A stretch of DNA of 62,237 nt. Source: Variovorax sp. KK3. Its GTDB lineage: Bacteria > Pseudomonadota > Gammaproteobacteria > Burkholderiales > Burkholderiaceae_C. The DNA lies in contig NZ_LYVO01000037.1 of the NCBI RefSeq assembly GCF_001984055.1, forward strand, positions 1 through 62,237, written 5' to 3'. How positions within the stretch are numbered: the stretch's first letter is position 1; the number at the start of each line of letters is the position of its first letter. Under the pieces are notes generated by a model. That model was given only the letters and a program-made list of their open reading frames with translations. It did not search any database and was not told the origin of the DNA. This document shows, piece after piece, positions 1 to 8,805 of this stretch. A program made the translations under genes and the position numbers.

Positions 1-178
1 GTCGAAGGGAGGAGGACAATGACGCCGGCAACCGAAGCGGGCAGGCCGATAGAATTCCTCACGATTTTAAGGGCCACAGTTCCCCTGCCGCCGGTTCGCC
101 ATGCGGCCCTTCCATCCATTCCATGAATCCTTCTTCCGCGTCATTCGCGCCGCCCCGGCCGCTCGCCGCGGCACTGGC

Positions 179-868
179 ATGAAGCAACTCGCGCTCGACA
201 TCGGCCTGGCCTCCGGGCCGACGCTCGCCGGCTTCTTCGCCGGGCCCAACGAGCCGGCGCTGCGGCACCTGCGGCTGTGGGTGGGCGAGGGGCGCGGAAG
301 CAACACGGTGCATTCGCCGGTGCCGACCTACCTGTGGGGCGAAAGCGGCAGCGGCAAGACGCACCTGCTCGAAGCGGTGCGCTCGGCCCTGCGCGACCAA
401 GGGGCGAGCGTGGGCTGGCTGCATCCGGGCCTGGCCGACCCGCCCGATTTCGACGAGCGTTGGGGCGCGGTGCTGCTCGACGATGTGGACCAGTACACGG
501 CGGTCCAGCAGCATGCCGCCTTCAACTGGTTCGTCAACGCGCAGAGCCTGCAGCGCGGCGTGGTAGCCGCCGGTGCGCTGCCGCCGGCCGACTTGCCGCT
601 GCGCGAGGACCTGCGCACCCGGCTCGGCTGGGGCCATGTGTTCCACTTGCAGCTGCTGGGCGAGTCGGAGCGGCGGGCGGTGCTGCGGCAGGCCGCCGAC
701 GGCCGCGGCGTCATGCTGACGGACGATGTGCTCGACTACGTGCTGCATCGCTTCAGCCGCGACCTGGGCAGCCTCATGGAGCTGCTGGTCCAGCTCGACG
801 GCTATGCCTTGCAGACCCAGCGCGCGATCACGATCCCGCTGATCCGGTCGATGCTCGAAAATGAATGA
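179..868 (+). CDS. hda: DnaA-homologue Hda (regulatory inactivation of DnaA)
   Basis: A 229-residue AAA+ protein that, with the beta clamp, stimulates ATP hydrolysis by DnaA and so limits re-initiation of replication. Walker A GESGSGKT lies at about residues 54-61 and the Walker B segment LLDDVD at about 99-104. The start at 179 is preferred over an in-frame ATG at 101 because the protein then begins MKQLALDI, where QLALDI resembles the N-terminal clamp-binding motif of Hda. The extra 26 residues of the longer form look like non-coding Arg/Ala-rich sequence. It lacks the C-terminal DNA-binding domain of DnaA, as expected. Its last codons overlap the pcnB start. Confidence 0.92.
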   Translation: MKQLALDIGLASGPTLAGFFAGPNEPALRHLRLWVGEGRGSNTVHSPVPTYLWGESGSGKTHLLEAVRSALRDQGASVGWLHPGLADPPDFDERWGAVLLDDVDQYTAVQQHAAFNWFVNAQSLQRGVVAAGALPPADLPLREDLRTRLGWGHVFHLQLLGESERRAVLRQAADGRGVMLTDDVLDYVLHRFSRDLGSLMELLVQLDGYALQTQRAITIPLIRSMLENE

Positions 869-2471
869 GGGCGCCCCGAGCGCCGAAGCCTTTCCAATGA
901 TCAAGAAATTCATCGACAAACTCCTGGGCATATCCGGCGGCGGCGCTGGCGGCAAGTCCCGCTTCGGCAAGCGTCAGGAGGTGCCGGCCTCGGTGCACGG
1001 CATCGACCCGGCCCTGGTGGACGAACGTGCCAGGAACGTGGTCACCACCCTCCAGCAGGCCGGCTACGAGGCCTACGTGGTCGGCGGCGCGGTACGCGAC
1101 CTGCTGCTGGGGCTGCGGCCCAAGGACTTCGACGTCGCCACCAACGCCACGCCCGAGCAGGTCAAGAGCTTGTTCCGGCGCGCGTTCATCATCGGCAGGC
1201 GCTTTCGCATCGTGCATGTGGTGTACGGGCGCGGACGCGAGCACGAGGTGATCGAGGTCTCGACCTTCCGCGCCTACATGGAAAGCACCGGCGCCGAGCA
1301 GGTGGCCGGCAACGAGCGCACGAGCAAGGGCGAGCTGGCCGGCATGAAGCACGCGGTAGATGCCAGCGGCCGCGTACTGCGCGACAACGTCTGGGGGCCG
1401 CAGGAAGAAGACGCGGCGCGGCGCGACTTCACCGTCAACGCCATGTACTACGACCCGGCGAGCCAGACGGTGGTCGACTACCACAACGGCATCAAGGACG
1501 CGAAGAAGCTCACGCTTCGCATGATCGGCGACCCGGTCACGCGCTACCGCGAAGATCCGGTGCGCATCATCCGCGCCATCCGCTTCTCGGCCAAGCTGGC
1601 GGCGCTGGGCTTCTCGCTCGAGTCGAAGACGGCGGCGCCGCTGATCGAATGCAGCAAGCTGCTGGCCGACGTGCCGCAGAGCCGGTTGTTCGACGAAATG
1701 CTCAAGCTGCTGCAGACCGGCCATTCGCTGGCCACCGTGGCGCAGCTGCGCAAGCTCGGCCTGGCCACCGGCATCTATCCGCTGCTCGACGTGGTGGTCG
1801 AGCGTGCCGACCAGGCCTTCGTGACGGCGGCCCTTCAGGACACCGACCGCCGCGTCGGCGAAGGCAAGCCCGTCGCGCCCAGCTTCCTGCTGGCTTGCGT
1901 GCTGTGGGCCGATGTGCGCGATGGATGGTCGCAGCGCATCGAGGGGCGCCACGGCCAGCGTCCGCAGGCTTCGTTCCCGGCGCTGCAGGACGCGATCGAC
2001 GACGTGTTCAATGCGCGAATCGGCGACGTGTCCGGCCGCGGCAAGCTGGCCGCCGACATGCGCGAGATCTGGATGATGCAGCCGCGCTTCGAGAAGCGCA
2101 GCGGCGCCACGCCTCACAGCCTGGTCGAACAGGCACGCTTCCGGGCCGGCTTCGACTTCATGCGCCTGCGCGCCGACATCGGCGAAGTGAACGAGGCCAT
2201 TGCCGAATGGTGGCAGGAGTTCAGCACCTCCGACGACCTGCGCCGGCAGGACTTGCTGGAGCAGGTGCGCGACGAGCAGCACAAGAAGACGCGCCAGCGT
2301 GTCCCCGCGCGGGCGCAGGCGCCGGCACCTGCGGCCGTCCCGGCCGAGCGCGACGAAGAACAGGCGCTGCCGCCCGATGGCGAGTTTGCCGTCGCTGCAC
2401 CGCGCAAGCGGCGGCGTCGACGCAAGCCGCGCAGCGGTGGCGAGGCCGGCAGCAGCATCAGCCCCGAATGA
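861..2471 (+). CDS. pcnB: Poly(A) polymerase I / class II nucleotidyltransferase
   Basis: Adds 3' poly(A) tails to RNA and promotes decay. The nucleotidyltransferase signature GGAVRD is at about residues 75-80, followed by KDFDVAT with the catalytic Asp-x-Asp (about 89-91). RRFRIVHV and RRDFTVNAMYYD follow. The very basic C-terminus (KRRRRRK) is typical of PcnB rather than CCA-adding enzymes. The length of 536 residues counts from the ATG at 861, which overlaps the hda stop; an in-frame ATG at 897 (MIKKFIDK) is an alternative start. The stop overlaps the folK ATG (ATGA), suggesting translational coupling. Confidence 0.92.
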   Translation: MNEGAPSAEAFPMIKKFIDKLLGISGGGAGGKSRFGKRQEVPASVHGIDPALVDERARNVVTTLQQAGYEAYVVGGAVRDLLLGLRPKDFDVATNATPEQVKSLFRRAFIIGRRFRIVHVVYGRGREHEVIEVSTFRAYMESTGAEQVAGNERTSKGELAGMKHAVDASGRVLRDNVWGPQEEDAARRDFTVNAMYYDPASQTVVDYHNGIKDAKKLTLRMIGDPVTRYREDPVRIIRAIRFSAKLAALGFSLESKTAAPLIECSKLLADVPQSRLFDEMLKLLQTGHSLATVAQLRKLGLATGIYPLLDVVVERADQAFVTAALQDTDRRVGEGKPVAPSFLLACVLWADVRDGWSQRIEGRHGQRPQASFPALQDAIDDVFNARIGDVSGRGKLAADMREIWMMQPRFEKRSGATPHSLVEQARFRAGFDFMRLRADIGEVNEAIAEWWQEFSTSDDLRRQDLLEQVRDEQHKKTRQRVPARAQAPAPAAVPAERDEEQALPPDGEFAVAAPRKRRRRRKPRSGGEAGSSISPE

Positions 2472-2932
2472 CGACTGCGACGCCGGCCTACGTCGCGATC
2501 GGCGCCAACCTCGGCGACGCGCAGGCGACGGTGACGCGGGCGATCGACGATCTGGCGGCCTTGCCGCACAGCCGGCTCGTGGGCCGCTCCTCGCTGTACC
2601 GCAGCGCGCCCTTGGAGGCCCAGGGCCCCGACTTCATCAATGCGGTGGTCGAACTGCACACGGCGCTCGATCCGTTGCAACTGCTGGCCGAGCTGCAGCG
2701 GCTCGAAAACTCGGCGGGCCGCGAGAGGCCCTACCGCAACGCACCGCGCACCCTCGACCTCGATCTGCTGCTGCACGGCGACGCCGTCCTTCAACGGCCC
2801 ACGCTGACCCTGCCGCACCCGCGCATGCACGAGCGCGCCTTCGTGCTGCTGCCGCTGGCCGAGATCGCGCCTGCGCGGGTTACGGCCGCGCAATTGGCGC
2901 AGGTGGCCGGCCAGCCGATCGAAAGACTCTGA
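2468..2932 (+). CDS. folK: 2-amino-4-hydroxy-6-hydroxymethyldihydropteridine pyrophosphokinase
   Basis: HPPK transfers pyrophosphate from ATP to hydroxymethyldihydropterin in folate synthesis, in the cytoplasm. The 154-residue product shows the family's N-terminal AYVAIGANLGD, the SSLYRSAP region, the ERPYRNAPRTLDLDLLL signature, and PHPRMHERAFVL near residues 117-128. The ATG overlaps the pcnB stop. The order hda-pcnB-folK is common in beta-proteobacteria. There is a 143-bp gap downstream before the next gene. Confidence 0.95.
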   Translation: MTTATPAYVAIGANLGDAQATVTRAIDDLAALPHSRLVGRSSLYRSAPLEAQGPDFINAVVELHTALDPLQLLAELQRLENSAGRERPYRNAPRTLDLDLLLHGDAVLQRPTLTLPHPRMHERAFVLLPLAEIAPARVTAAQLAQVAGQPIERL

Positions 2933-3075
2933 GCCGGCGTTGGCGGGGCGATCTCGCGGCGATATCGCGGCGCGGCGGGATGGTCGGGCCTTGCCCATTA
3001 CACTTGCCGGGTTTTTCATGATGGCGTCACGAGAAGGTGATAGCCGCAGATCGCCGCAGACCCCAGGAGAGCGCC

Positions 3076-3720
3076 ATGTTCGGCAAGCTGTTGCCCCGCG
3101 AGGGCAATTTTTTCGAGATGTTCAATCAGCATGCCGACCGCATCGTCGAAGCCGCCCGTGCTTTCGAACAGCTGGTGGCCAACTACAACGACCTGCACCT
3201 GCGCGAGCAGTACAACCGCGACGTCGACAACGCCGAGCGTGCGGCCGACCGCGTGACGCACGACGTCAATCGCCTGATCCACAAGACCTTCATCACGCCC
3301 ATCGACCGCGAGCAGATCCACAAGCTCATCAACACGATGGACGACGTGGCCGACCTGATCCAGGACTCGGCGGAAACCATGGCGCTCTACGACGTGCGCC
3401 ACATGACGGACGAGATCACGCGCCTCACCGCCTTGAGCGTGAAGTGCTGCGAACGCGTGAAGGACGCGGTGAAGTTCCTCGGAAAGATCACCGATCCCGC
3501 CGTCGCAGAGGCCACGCTCAAGACCTGCGAGGAAATCGACCGCATCGAATCCGATGCCGACCGCGTGATGCGCAGCGCCATGAGCAAGCTGTTCCGCGAG
3601 GAGCCCGATGTGCGCGAGGTGATCAAGCTCAAGGCCATCTACGAGCTGCTCGAGACCATCACCGACAAGTGCGAGGACGTGGCCAACGTGATCGAGGGCA
3701 TCGTCCTCGAGAATTCCTGA
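3076..3720 (+). CDS. DUF47 (PhoU-like) phosphate transport accessory protein
   Basis: A 214-residue helical protein of the DUF47/TIGR00153 PhoU-like family, usually paired with Pit transporters and thought to regulate phosphate uptake. It starts MFGKLLPREGNFFE, a typical family N-terminus, and contains the helix with HKLINTMDDVADLIQD. The start at 3076 is chosen because AGGAGA sits six bases upstream; an ATA/ATG-rich extension to 3037 looks non-coding. Only 12 bp separate it from pit, so the two are likely co-transcribed. A TACACT hexamer at 2999-3004 could be the -10 box, but no convincing -35 is visible. Confidence 0.88.
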   Translation: MFGKLLPREGNFFEMFNQHADRIVEAARAFEQLVANYNDLHLREQYNRDVDNAERAADRVTHDVNRLIHKTFITPIDREQIHKLINTMDDVADLIQDSAETMALYDVRHMTDEITRLTALSVKCCERVKDAVKFLGKITDPAVAEATLKTCEEIDRIESDADRVMRSAMSKLFREEPDVREVIKLKAIYELLETITDKCEDVANVIEGIVLENS

Positions 3721-3732
3721 GCCTGGATTTGC

Positions 3733-4743
3733 ATGGAAACGGTACAGGTCGCCCTGTGGGTGGTGGTGCTGCTGGTCGCGCTGGCCATCGCCTTCGATTT
3801 CATGAACGGCTTTCACGACGCGGCGAACTCGATCGCCACGGTCGTGTCCACCGGCGTGCTGCGGCCGGGCCAGGCAGTGGTGTTCGCTGCCTTCTTCAAC
3901 CTGATCGCGATCTTCGTGTTCCACCTGAGCGTGGCCACGACGGTGGGCAAGGGCATCGTGCAGCCCGGCGTGGTCGACGTGCACGTGGTCTTCGGGGCGC
4001 TGGTGGGGGCCATCAGCTGGAACCTCGTCACCTGGTACTACGGCATTCCCAGCAGCTCGTCGCATGCACTCATCGGCGGCATCGTGGGCGCGGTGATCGC
4101 CAAGGCCGGCGTGAGCTCGCTGGTCGCGGCCGGCATCTGGAAGACGGTGGCCTTCATCTTCGTGTCGCCGCTGCTGGGCTTTTTGCTCGGCTCGACCATG
4201 ATGGTGCTGGTGGCCTGGATCTTCCGGCGCTCGACGCCGTCGCGGGTGGATCGCTGGTTCCGGTCGTTGCAACTCGTTTCGGCCGGCGCCTATAGCCTGG
4301 GCCATGGCGGCAACGACGCGCAGAAGACCATCGGCATCATCTGGATGCTGCTGATCGCCACCGGCCATTGGGCCGCCAACGCCGACTCGCCGCCCACGTG
4401 GACCATCGTGAGCTGCTATGCGGCCATCGCGCTGGGCACGATGTTCGGCGGCTGGCGCATCGTCAAGACCATGGGCCAGAAGATCACCAAGCTCAAGCCG
4501 GTGGGCGGCTTCTGCGCCGAGACGGGTGGGGCGCTGACGCTGTTCCTCGCGACGGCGCTGGGCATCCCGGTGTCGACGACGCATACGATCACCGGCGCGA
4601 TCGTCGGCGTGGGCTCGGCACAGCGCGCCAGCGCGGTTCGCTGGGGCGTCGCGGGCAATATCGTGTGGGCCTGGATCTTCACCATCCCGGCATCGGCGTT
4701 CGTCGCGGCCATCGCGTATTGGGTCGGGCTTCAGGTGTTCTGA
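3733..4743 (+). CDS. pit: Low-affinity inorganic phosphate transporter, Pit family
   Basis: A 336-residue inner-membrane phosphate (metal-phosphate) symporter. The two repeats characteristic of PiT are visible: DFMNGFHDAANSIATVV near the N-terminus and GHGGNDAQKTIGII near residue 195. Both are embedded in about ten hydrophobic segments. It directly follows the PhoU-like DUF47 gene, the standard arrangement for this transporter. Its last 13 bases overlap the 3' end of the convergent epimerase gene, and no separate terminator is evident between the two. Confidence 0.93.
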   Translation: METVQVALWVVVLLVALAIAFDFMNGFHDAANSIATVVSTGVLRPGQAVVFAAFFNLIAIFVFHLSVATTVGKGIVQPGVVDVHVVFGALVGAISWNLVTWYYGIPSSSSHALIGGIVGAVIAKAGVSSLVAAGIWKTVAFIFVSPLLGFLLGSTMMVLVAWIFRRSTPSRVDRWFRSLQLVSAGAYSLGHGGNDAQKTIGIIWMLLIATGHWAANADSPPTWTIVSCYAAIALGTMFGGWRIVKTMGQKITKLKPVGGFCAETGGALTLFLATALGIPVSTTHTITGAIVGVGSAQRASAVRWGVAGNIVWAWIFTIPASAFVAAIAYWVGLQVF

Positions 4744-6230
4744 TGCGCGGCGCGCTGCGCGGCCTTCGGCTGCGAAGCACGCGCGAGTTGTTTCAGCGCG
4801 CCCTGGAGCGAAGGATGCGCAAATCGAAAGCCGGCTCGCAGCGCCATGATCGGTGCCACGCGCTGGCCTTGCGTGAGCAGCTCCGCCATCTCGCCGAGCA
4901 GCCGCTCCAGGATCCAGGCAGGCATGCGCAGTCTGGCTTCGTGCCCATGAATCGCGGCCATTTCTCCCGCGAACTTCGCCTGTGCCACGACCTCGGGTGC
5001 GACGCAGTTCACCGGCCCATGCAGGCCTTCGTGCGCCATTGCGAAGCGCATGAACGCGATGGCATCGTCCACATGCACCCACGGCGCCGGCTGTCGACCG
5101 TCGCCGATGCGCGCGCCCAGGCCCAGACGCGCGGCCAGATCGAGCCCTGGAAAGGCGCCGCCGCCATGGCCCAGCACGATGCCCAGGCGCACGCGGACCA
5201 CGCGCACCCCAAGAGCTTCGGCGCGCTGGGCTTCGTGCTCGGCAGCCACGCACAGCGCCGACTGAAAGCGGTCCGGCTGCGGTGGTGCCGCTTCGTTCAG
5301 GTGGAGCTGCGCACCGGGCAGCCCGTAGTAGCCCACCGCCGATGCGCTGACCAGCACGCGCGGCGCTTCGTCGAGGCGGCGCATGAGCCGAAGCAGCTGT
5401 TCCATGGTCTGCGTCCGGCTGTCGATGAGCACTCTACGGCGCGCCGCCGTCCAAGGCATGCCCAGAACGGGCGCGCCCGCGAGGTGAACGACCGATTGGA
5501 TGCGTGTTTCGGGCGGGATGTCGTCGAGCCGGTCGATGGCCCACACGCGGTCGCCGAACTGGCGGCGTGCCTGGCGCACGTCACGGGTCAGCACGATGAC
5601 GCGCTGGGCGTCTCCGAGCAGGTTTCGCACGAGTGCGGCACCGAGAAAGCCCGTGCCGCCGGTGACGAGCACCGTGGGCGCACGGGTGCCGGCCGGTGTG
5701 CGCGAAGCACGCAAGGCCGCGCCTTCGTCGGTCGGTGCCGCACGCCATTGCATCGCGGCCCGCAGGTTGCGCAGGCTCCAGAGCATCAGCACCACGCTGC
5801 CGAAGCTGAAGCACCAGCTCCACGCTCCCTGGTACACGACGACCAGCGCACTCGGGCTGCGCAGCCATTGCAGGAACACCGGCGCGAGCAGTCCGAGCAG
5901 GGCGCCGAAGCCGACGGCGAGCACCGTGTGGAGCACACGCTCCAAGGGCGGCAACGTTCGCGTGCGGTCTTCCTCGAGGAAGTCGGCGCAGGTGATGACC
6001 ACGTCCGTCACGAGCAGCCCCACGGGCAGCAGCACCCACAGCCCTCGCCATTCGAGCCAGGCCAGGCCGATGAAGAGCAGCCCGTAGATCGCTTCCCGGG
6101 CCGCATGCAGCGCGAGTTCGATGCGTGCGGACGCACGCTGCGGCAGGCGCGCGCCCATTTCGTGGTGCCAGAGGTTGTCGAAGGCCCCCAGCAGCGCCTG
6201 CACCAGCAGAACGGAAAAGACGGTGTTCAT
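4731..6230 (-). CDS. TIGR01777-family SDR epimerase with N-terminal membrane domain
   Basis: A 499-residue two-part protein. Residues 1 to about 170 are a hydrophobic region with several transmembrane segments (for example EAIYGLLFIGLAWLEW). After it comes a nucleotide-binding SDR domain with TVLVTGGTGFLGAAL, the VVHLAGAPV segment, SASAVGYYG around the active site, and a C-terminal DUF1731-like part (LRAGFRFAHPSL). TIGR01777 proteins resemble nucleotide-sugar epimerases and their substrate is unknown. The membrane fusion is less common than the soluble form. Its ATG overlaps the stop of the DUF4166 gene upstream, so the two probably act together. Confidence 0.85.
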   Translation of the reverse strand: MNTVFSVLLVQALLGAFDNLWHHEMGARLPQRASARIELALHAAREAIYGLLFIGLAWLEWRGLWVLLPVGLLVTDVVITCADFLEEDRTRTLPPLERVLHTVLAVGFGALLGLLAPVFLQWLRSPSALVVVYQGAWSWCFSFGSVVLMLWSLRNLRAAMQWRAAPTDEGAALRASRTPAGTRAPTVLVTGGTGFLGAALVRNLLGDAQRVIVLTRDVRQARRQFGDRVWAIDRLDDIPPETRIQSVVHLAGAPVLGMPWTAARRRVLIDSRTQTMEQLLRLMRRLDEAPRVLVSASAVGYYGLPGAQLHLNEAAPPQPDRFQSALCVAAEHEAQRAEALGVRVVRVRLGIVLGHGGGAFPGLDLAARLGLGARIGDGRQPAPWVHVDDAIAFMRFAMAHEGLHGPVNCVAPEVVAQAKFAGEMAAIHGHEARLRMPAWILERLLGEMAELLTQGQRVAPIMALRAGFRFAHPSLQGALKQLARASQPKAAQRAAHQNT

Positions 6231-6871
6231 CAGCGGATCTCCTCGGGGTCATGAAACACGCCGGATTGGCGGAAAGTGGTGCCCCACCACGGATGAACCA
6301 TGGACAGGACGAAGCGGAAGCGGCCGGCGCCCAGGTCGTGGTGCTCGACGCGGCAGGTGCCGGGCGTGAGTACACGCGGGATCGGCAGGCGGCGACCGGC
6401 CAGCGCGAGGAAGTAGCTGCGGCTCTCGAAGACCAGCGCGCCGTCGTGCTCGAAGACATCGAGTGCCATCGAGAGGCCGCCGTCGGTGCGCTCCACCAGG
6501 CGGCCGCGCGCGTCGGCCAGCTTGGTCGAGCGCACGACCTTGTCGTGGCCGGCGAGCGCGAGATGTCGCTCCCAGACCACGCCGCCGCGGCCGTCGCCGT
6601 GCACGCGGACCCGTGCCGGCGTGTTCCCGCGCGCGGCGGTGAGCGGGCCGCCGAGCAGCGCACTGGCCCACGCGAAGACGCGGCCGATCGGCGAGCAGTA
6701 CAACGTCAGGTCACCGGCGTAAACGGCATCGTGCTGCGCATGCGAAAAGCGGCGTTGCACGGCGGCCGGCAGGCGGCGCCATCCTGCTGCGCCGACCATC
6801 GCCGGCAGGTCCAGGCCGGGCAGCGAGTCGGGCGCGGTGTCGGAGACGAGGGGGTGGGAAAGGAGCTTCAT
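6230..6871 (-). CDS. DUF4166 domain protein
   Basis: A 213-residue protein matching DUF4166. This domain of unknown function repeatedly occurs beside or fused to TIGR01777 epimerases. Visible features are a hydrophilic N-terminus (LPAMVGAAGWRRLP), a central VWERHLALAG segment and an H-x-L-x-x-x-RFRFVLS-like C-terminal strand. No signal peptide or clear transmembrane helix is seen. A GAAAGGA ribosome-binding site lies just upstream of the ATG at 6871. The stop overlaps the next gene's start by ATGA. Function not assigned; the pairing suggests a shared lipid- or sugar-modifying role, which is inference. Confidence 0.75.
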   Translation of the reverse strand: MKLLSHPLVSDTAPDSLPGLDLPAMVGAAGWRRLPAAVQRRFSHAQHDAVYAGDLTLYCSPIGRVFAWASALLGGPLTAARGNTPARVRVHGDGRGGVVWERHLALAGHDKVVRSTKLADARGRLVERTDGGLSMALDVFEHDGALVFESRSYFLALAGRRLPIPRVLTPGTCRVEHHDLGAGRFRFVLSMVHPWWGTTFRQSGVFHDPEEIR

Positions 6872-6883
6872 GCCTATCCTTTC

Positions 6884-6898
6884 GCAGCCTGCGTGCCA
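6884..6898 (-). promoter_or_regulatory. Candidate sigma54 -24/-12 element upstream of DUF4166
   Basis: Read on the minus strand this is TGGCACG, four bases, then CTGC. It fits the sigma54 consensus TGGCACG-N4-TTGC with the GG and GC doublets correctly spaced. The next locus encodes a sigma54-type activator. A start site 12 bases past the GC would fall at about 6872, one base before the DUF4166 ATG and past its ribosome-binding site. The mRNA would then be leaderless, which weakens the call. Confidence 0.35.
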
Positions 6899-6947
6899 CG
6901 CGCCAAGTGCTTGATTCAGAACGACTTTTCTTCGGGCTTGTTGCCAC

Positions 6948-6979
6948 GGTTGACAGGTCGCGAGGGTGCTCTGTCAACC
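6948..6979. promoter_or_regulatory. Perfect 9-bp inverted repeat, candidate operator/UAS
   Basis: GGTTGACAG at 6948-6956 is repeated in inverse as CTGTCAACC at 6971-6979, with a 14-bp spacer. It lies in the divergent region between the DUF4166-epimerase pair and the histidine kinase, about 50-80 bp upstream of the sigma54-like element. That is a plausible place for an enhancer site of the sigma54 activator encoded at 8802. Each arm also contains TTGACA in opposite directions, so overlapping sigma70 promoters cannot be excluded. Confidence 0.45.
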
Positions 6980-7002
6980 TCGTTTACAGTCCGTCCCCAG
7001 CA

Positions 7003-8805
7003 ATGGCGCTGCACATCGTTCTCGCCCTGTCACTCGTGGAGACGCTGGTCCTGGCCGGCGTGCTGCTGCATTGGGCCAAGGCCGTGCCGGGAGCACGGCT
7101 GCTGACCGTGTTCCTGCTCGGCGTGGCCGCATGGATCGTGAGCAACGAGTTGCCGAACTGGCTGGGCCCGACCGCCATTCCCTGCGCCCTGCGCCTGGGT
7201 GCCACCATTCCGCTGACGTCGGCGGCCTTCCTCCATTTCTGCGTGCGCTTCTGCGGCCTCGAACCACGCGTGGGGCGCGCGGTGCAGTTGGCCTACGGCG
7301 CGGCGATCGCGGTGATGCTGCTGACCTGGATCGTGCTGCCGGGCGAGTTCATCCATTTCCCGCCCTTCACCGGCGTCGAATGGGTGGTGGTGCCGAACTG
7401 GGCCGGCTGGACGGCATCGATGGTCTGGGCGCTGCTGGCCGCGGCCGGCGTGGCCATCCTGCTTCATCGCCTCTGGCGCACCGACGACGCGCGAGAGCGC
7501 CGGCAGCTCGCCGCGGTCGCGGTGTCCTGCGGCTGGGGCCTGGTCTGCGCCTCCGGCTACGGCTTCGCCGCGCTGGGCATTCCCTGGTATCCGTGGCAGG
7601 TGCTGGCGATGCCGGCCTACCCGGTCATCCTGGTCTACGGCATCCTGCGCTACCAGGTCTTCGTCGCCAATGCCTGGGCGCGGCGCGCGCTGGCCTGGAC
7701 GCTGCTCGTCGGGCTGGGCCTGTTGAGCGTGCCGCTGACCTTGTTGTTGCCGCTCGATTCGCGCTGGTTGAGCGGCACCGCCGTGGCGGTGGTGTGCCTG
7801 GCCCTCAACGGGCCGGTGCGGCGCTTCGCGGAGCGCATCGTCTATCCGGGCGGCACCGCGAGCGCGGCGGATCTTCAGGGCTGGCGTGACGCGCTGGCGA
7901 AGACCGTGACGTGGAGCGCGCTCGAGGCGGAAGCCGCCGAATTGCTGTCGAAGCGCGTCGGGCTGCGCATCGACGTGCGAGTGGCTACCGATGGCGATCC
8001 GGTGTCTGCCATGCCGATGCTGGTCTGCCGCGAATCGTCATCGGGATGGGCGACCGAATTGCGCGGCTGGGACTCGGCACCGCCCGGATCGCGCCGTCTC
8101 GCAGAACTCTTTGCAGAGGTGCTTACCGAGACCGCGGGGCGCCTTCAGCAGGCGGCGCTGGCCGAGCAGCGCGAGCGCGAGCGGCAACTGCAGGCGCGGC
8201 TGGCCGAACTCGGGGCGCTGGCCGCGAGCGTGGCGCACGATCTGCGTAATCCGCTCAACATCATCGCGATGGCCGTGGCCACCACGCCGCCCGACGTGCG
8301 GCGCGAGGTCGGCGACCAGGTCGGGCGCATCTCGCACCTGGCCGAGGATCTGCTCGACTACGCCAAGCCCTGGCAAGTGCGGCCGGTGACGGTGGATGCA
8401 GCGCTGCAGGTCCGCGAGGCGGCCCGTCGCGCGCCCGAGGTCGAGATCGGCAGCGGGCTCGCGCATGCGTTGCCATTGCAGGCCGACCCGCTGCGTTTCG
8501 CCCAAGCCATCGGCAATCTGCTCTCCAACGCGCGTGCTGCGCCCGGCGTGCGCCGCGTGCTGGTGGACGCCGAGCGCGACGGCGCGCAGGTGCATCTGCA
8601 CGTGTGCGACGACGGCGCAGGCGTGCCCGCCGACCTGCGCGAGCGGCTCTTCGAACCCTTCGCGTCCCGCAGCCCGGCCGGCACCGGCCTGGGCCTGGCC
8701 ATCGTGGCGCGCATCATGGCCGCGCATGGCGGCTCGGTGCGGCTCAACGAAAGGCCGCCGTGGAACACATGCTTCACCCTCAGCTTTCCGGCGGCGACTC
8801 CATGA
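7003..8805 (+). CDS. Membrane sensor histidine kinase
   Basis: A 600-residue sensor. Residues 1 to about 260 form roughly seven to nine hydrophobic segments. An intermediate stretch and a short coiled region follow (EQRERERQLQARLAEL, about 387-402). The H-box VAHDLRNPLN has the phospho-acceptor His at about residue 412. The ATPase domain contains IGNLLSNARAA (N box), DDGAGVP (G1) and GTGLGLAI (G2). The start is placed at 7003 (MALHIV) because the upstream in-frame extension is not hydrophobic and looks non-coding. It overlaps the response regulator by ATGA, so the two are a cognate pair. The signal sensed is unknown. Confidence 0.88.
   Translation: MALHIVLALSLVETLVLAGVLLHWAKAVPGARLLTVFLLGVAAWIVSNELPNWLGPTAIPCALRLGATIPLTSAAFLHFCVRFCGLEPRVGRAVQLAYGAAIAVMLLTWIVLPGEFIHFPPFTGVEWVVVPNWAGWTASMVWALLAAAGVAILLHRLWRTDDARERRQLAAVAVSCGWGLVCASGYGFAALGIPWYPWQVLAMPAYPVILVYGILRYQVFVANAWARRALAWTLLVGLGLLSVPLTLLLPLDSRWLSGTAVAVVCLALNGPVRRFAERIVYPGGTASAADLQGWRDALAKTVTWSALEAEAAELLSKRVGLRIDVRVATDGDPVSAMPMLVCRESSSGWATELRGWDSAPPGSRRLAELFAEVLTETAGRLQQAALAEQRERERQLQARLAELGALAASVAHDLRNPLNIIAMAVATTPPDVRREVGDQVGRISHLAEDLLDYAKPWQVRPVTVDAALQVREAARRAPEVEIGSGLAHALPLQADPLRFAQAIGNLLSNARAAPGVRRVLVDAERDGAQVHLHVCDDGAGVPADLRERLFEPFASRSPAGTGLGLAIVARIMAAHGGSVRLNERPPWNTCFTLSFPAATP

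Noticed and set aside
3016..5253. A 745-codon antisense frame over DUF47 and pit
   Set aside because: Composition is typical of a shadow frame (His/Asp/Arg/Gly-rich) and it spans two well-supported genes.
6950..6955. TTGACA as the -35 box of the histidine kinase gene
   Set aside because: No -10 hexamer lies 16-18 bp downstream. The sequence is better explained as one arm of the inverted repeat.
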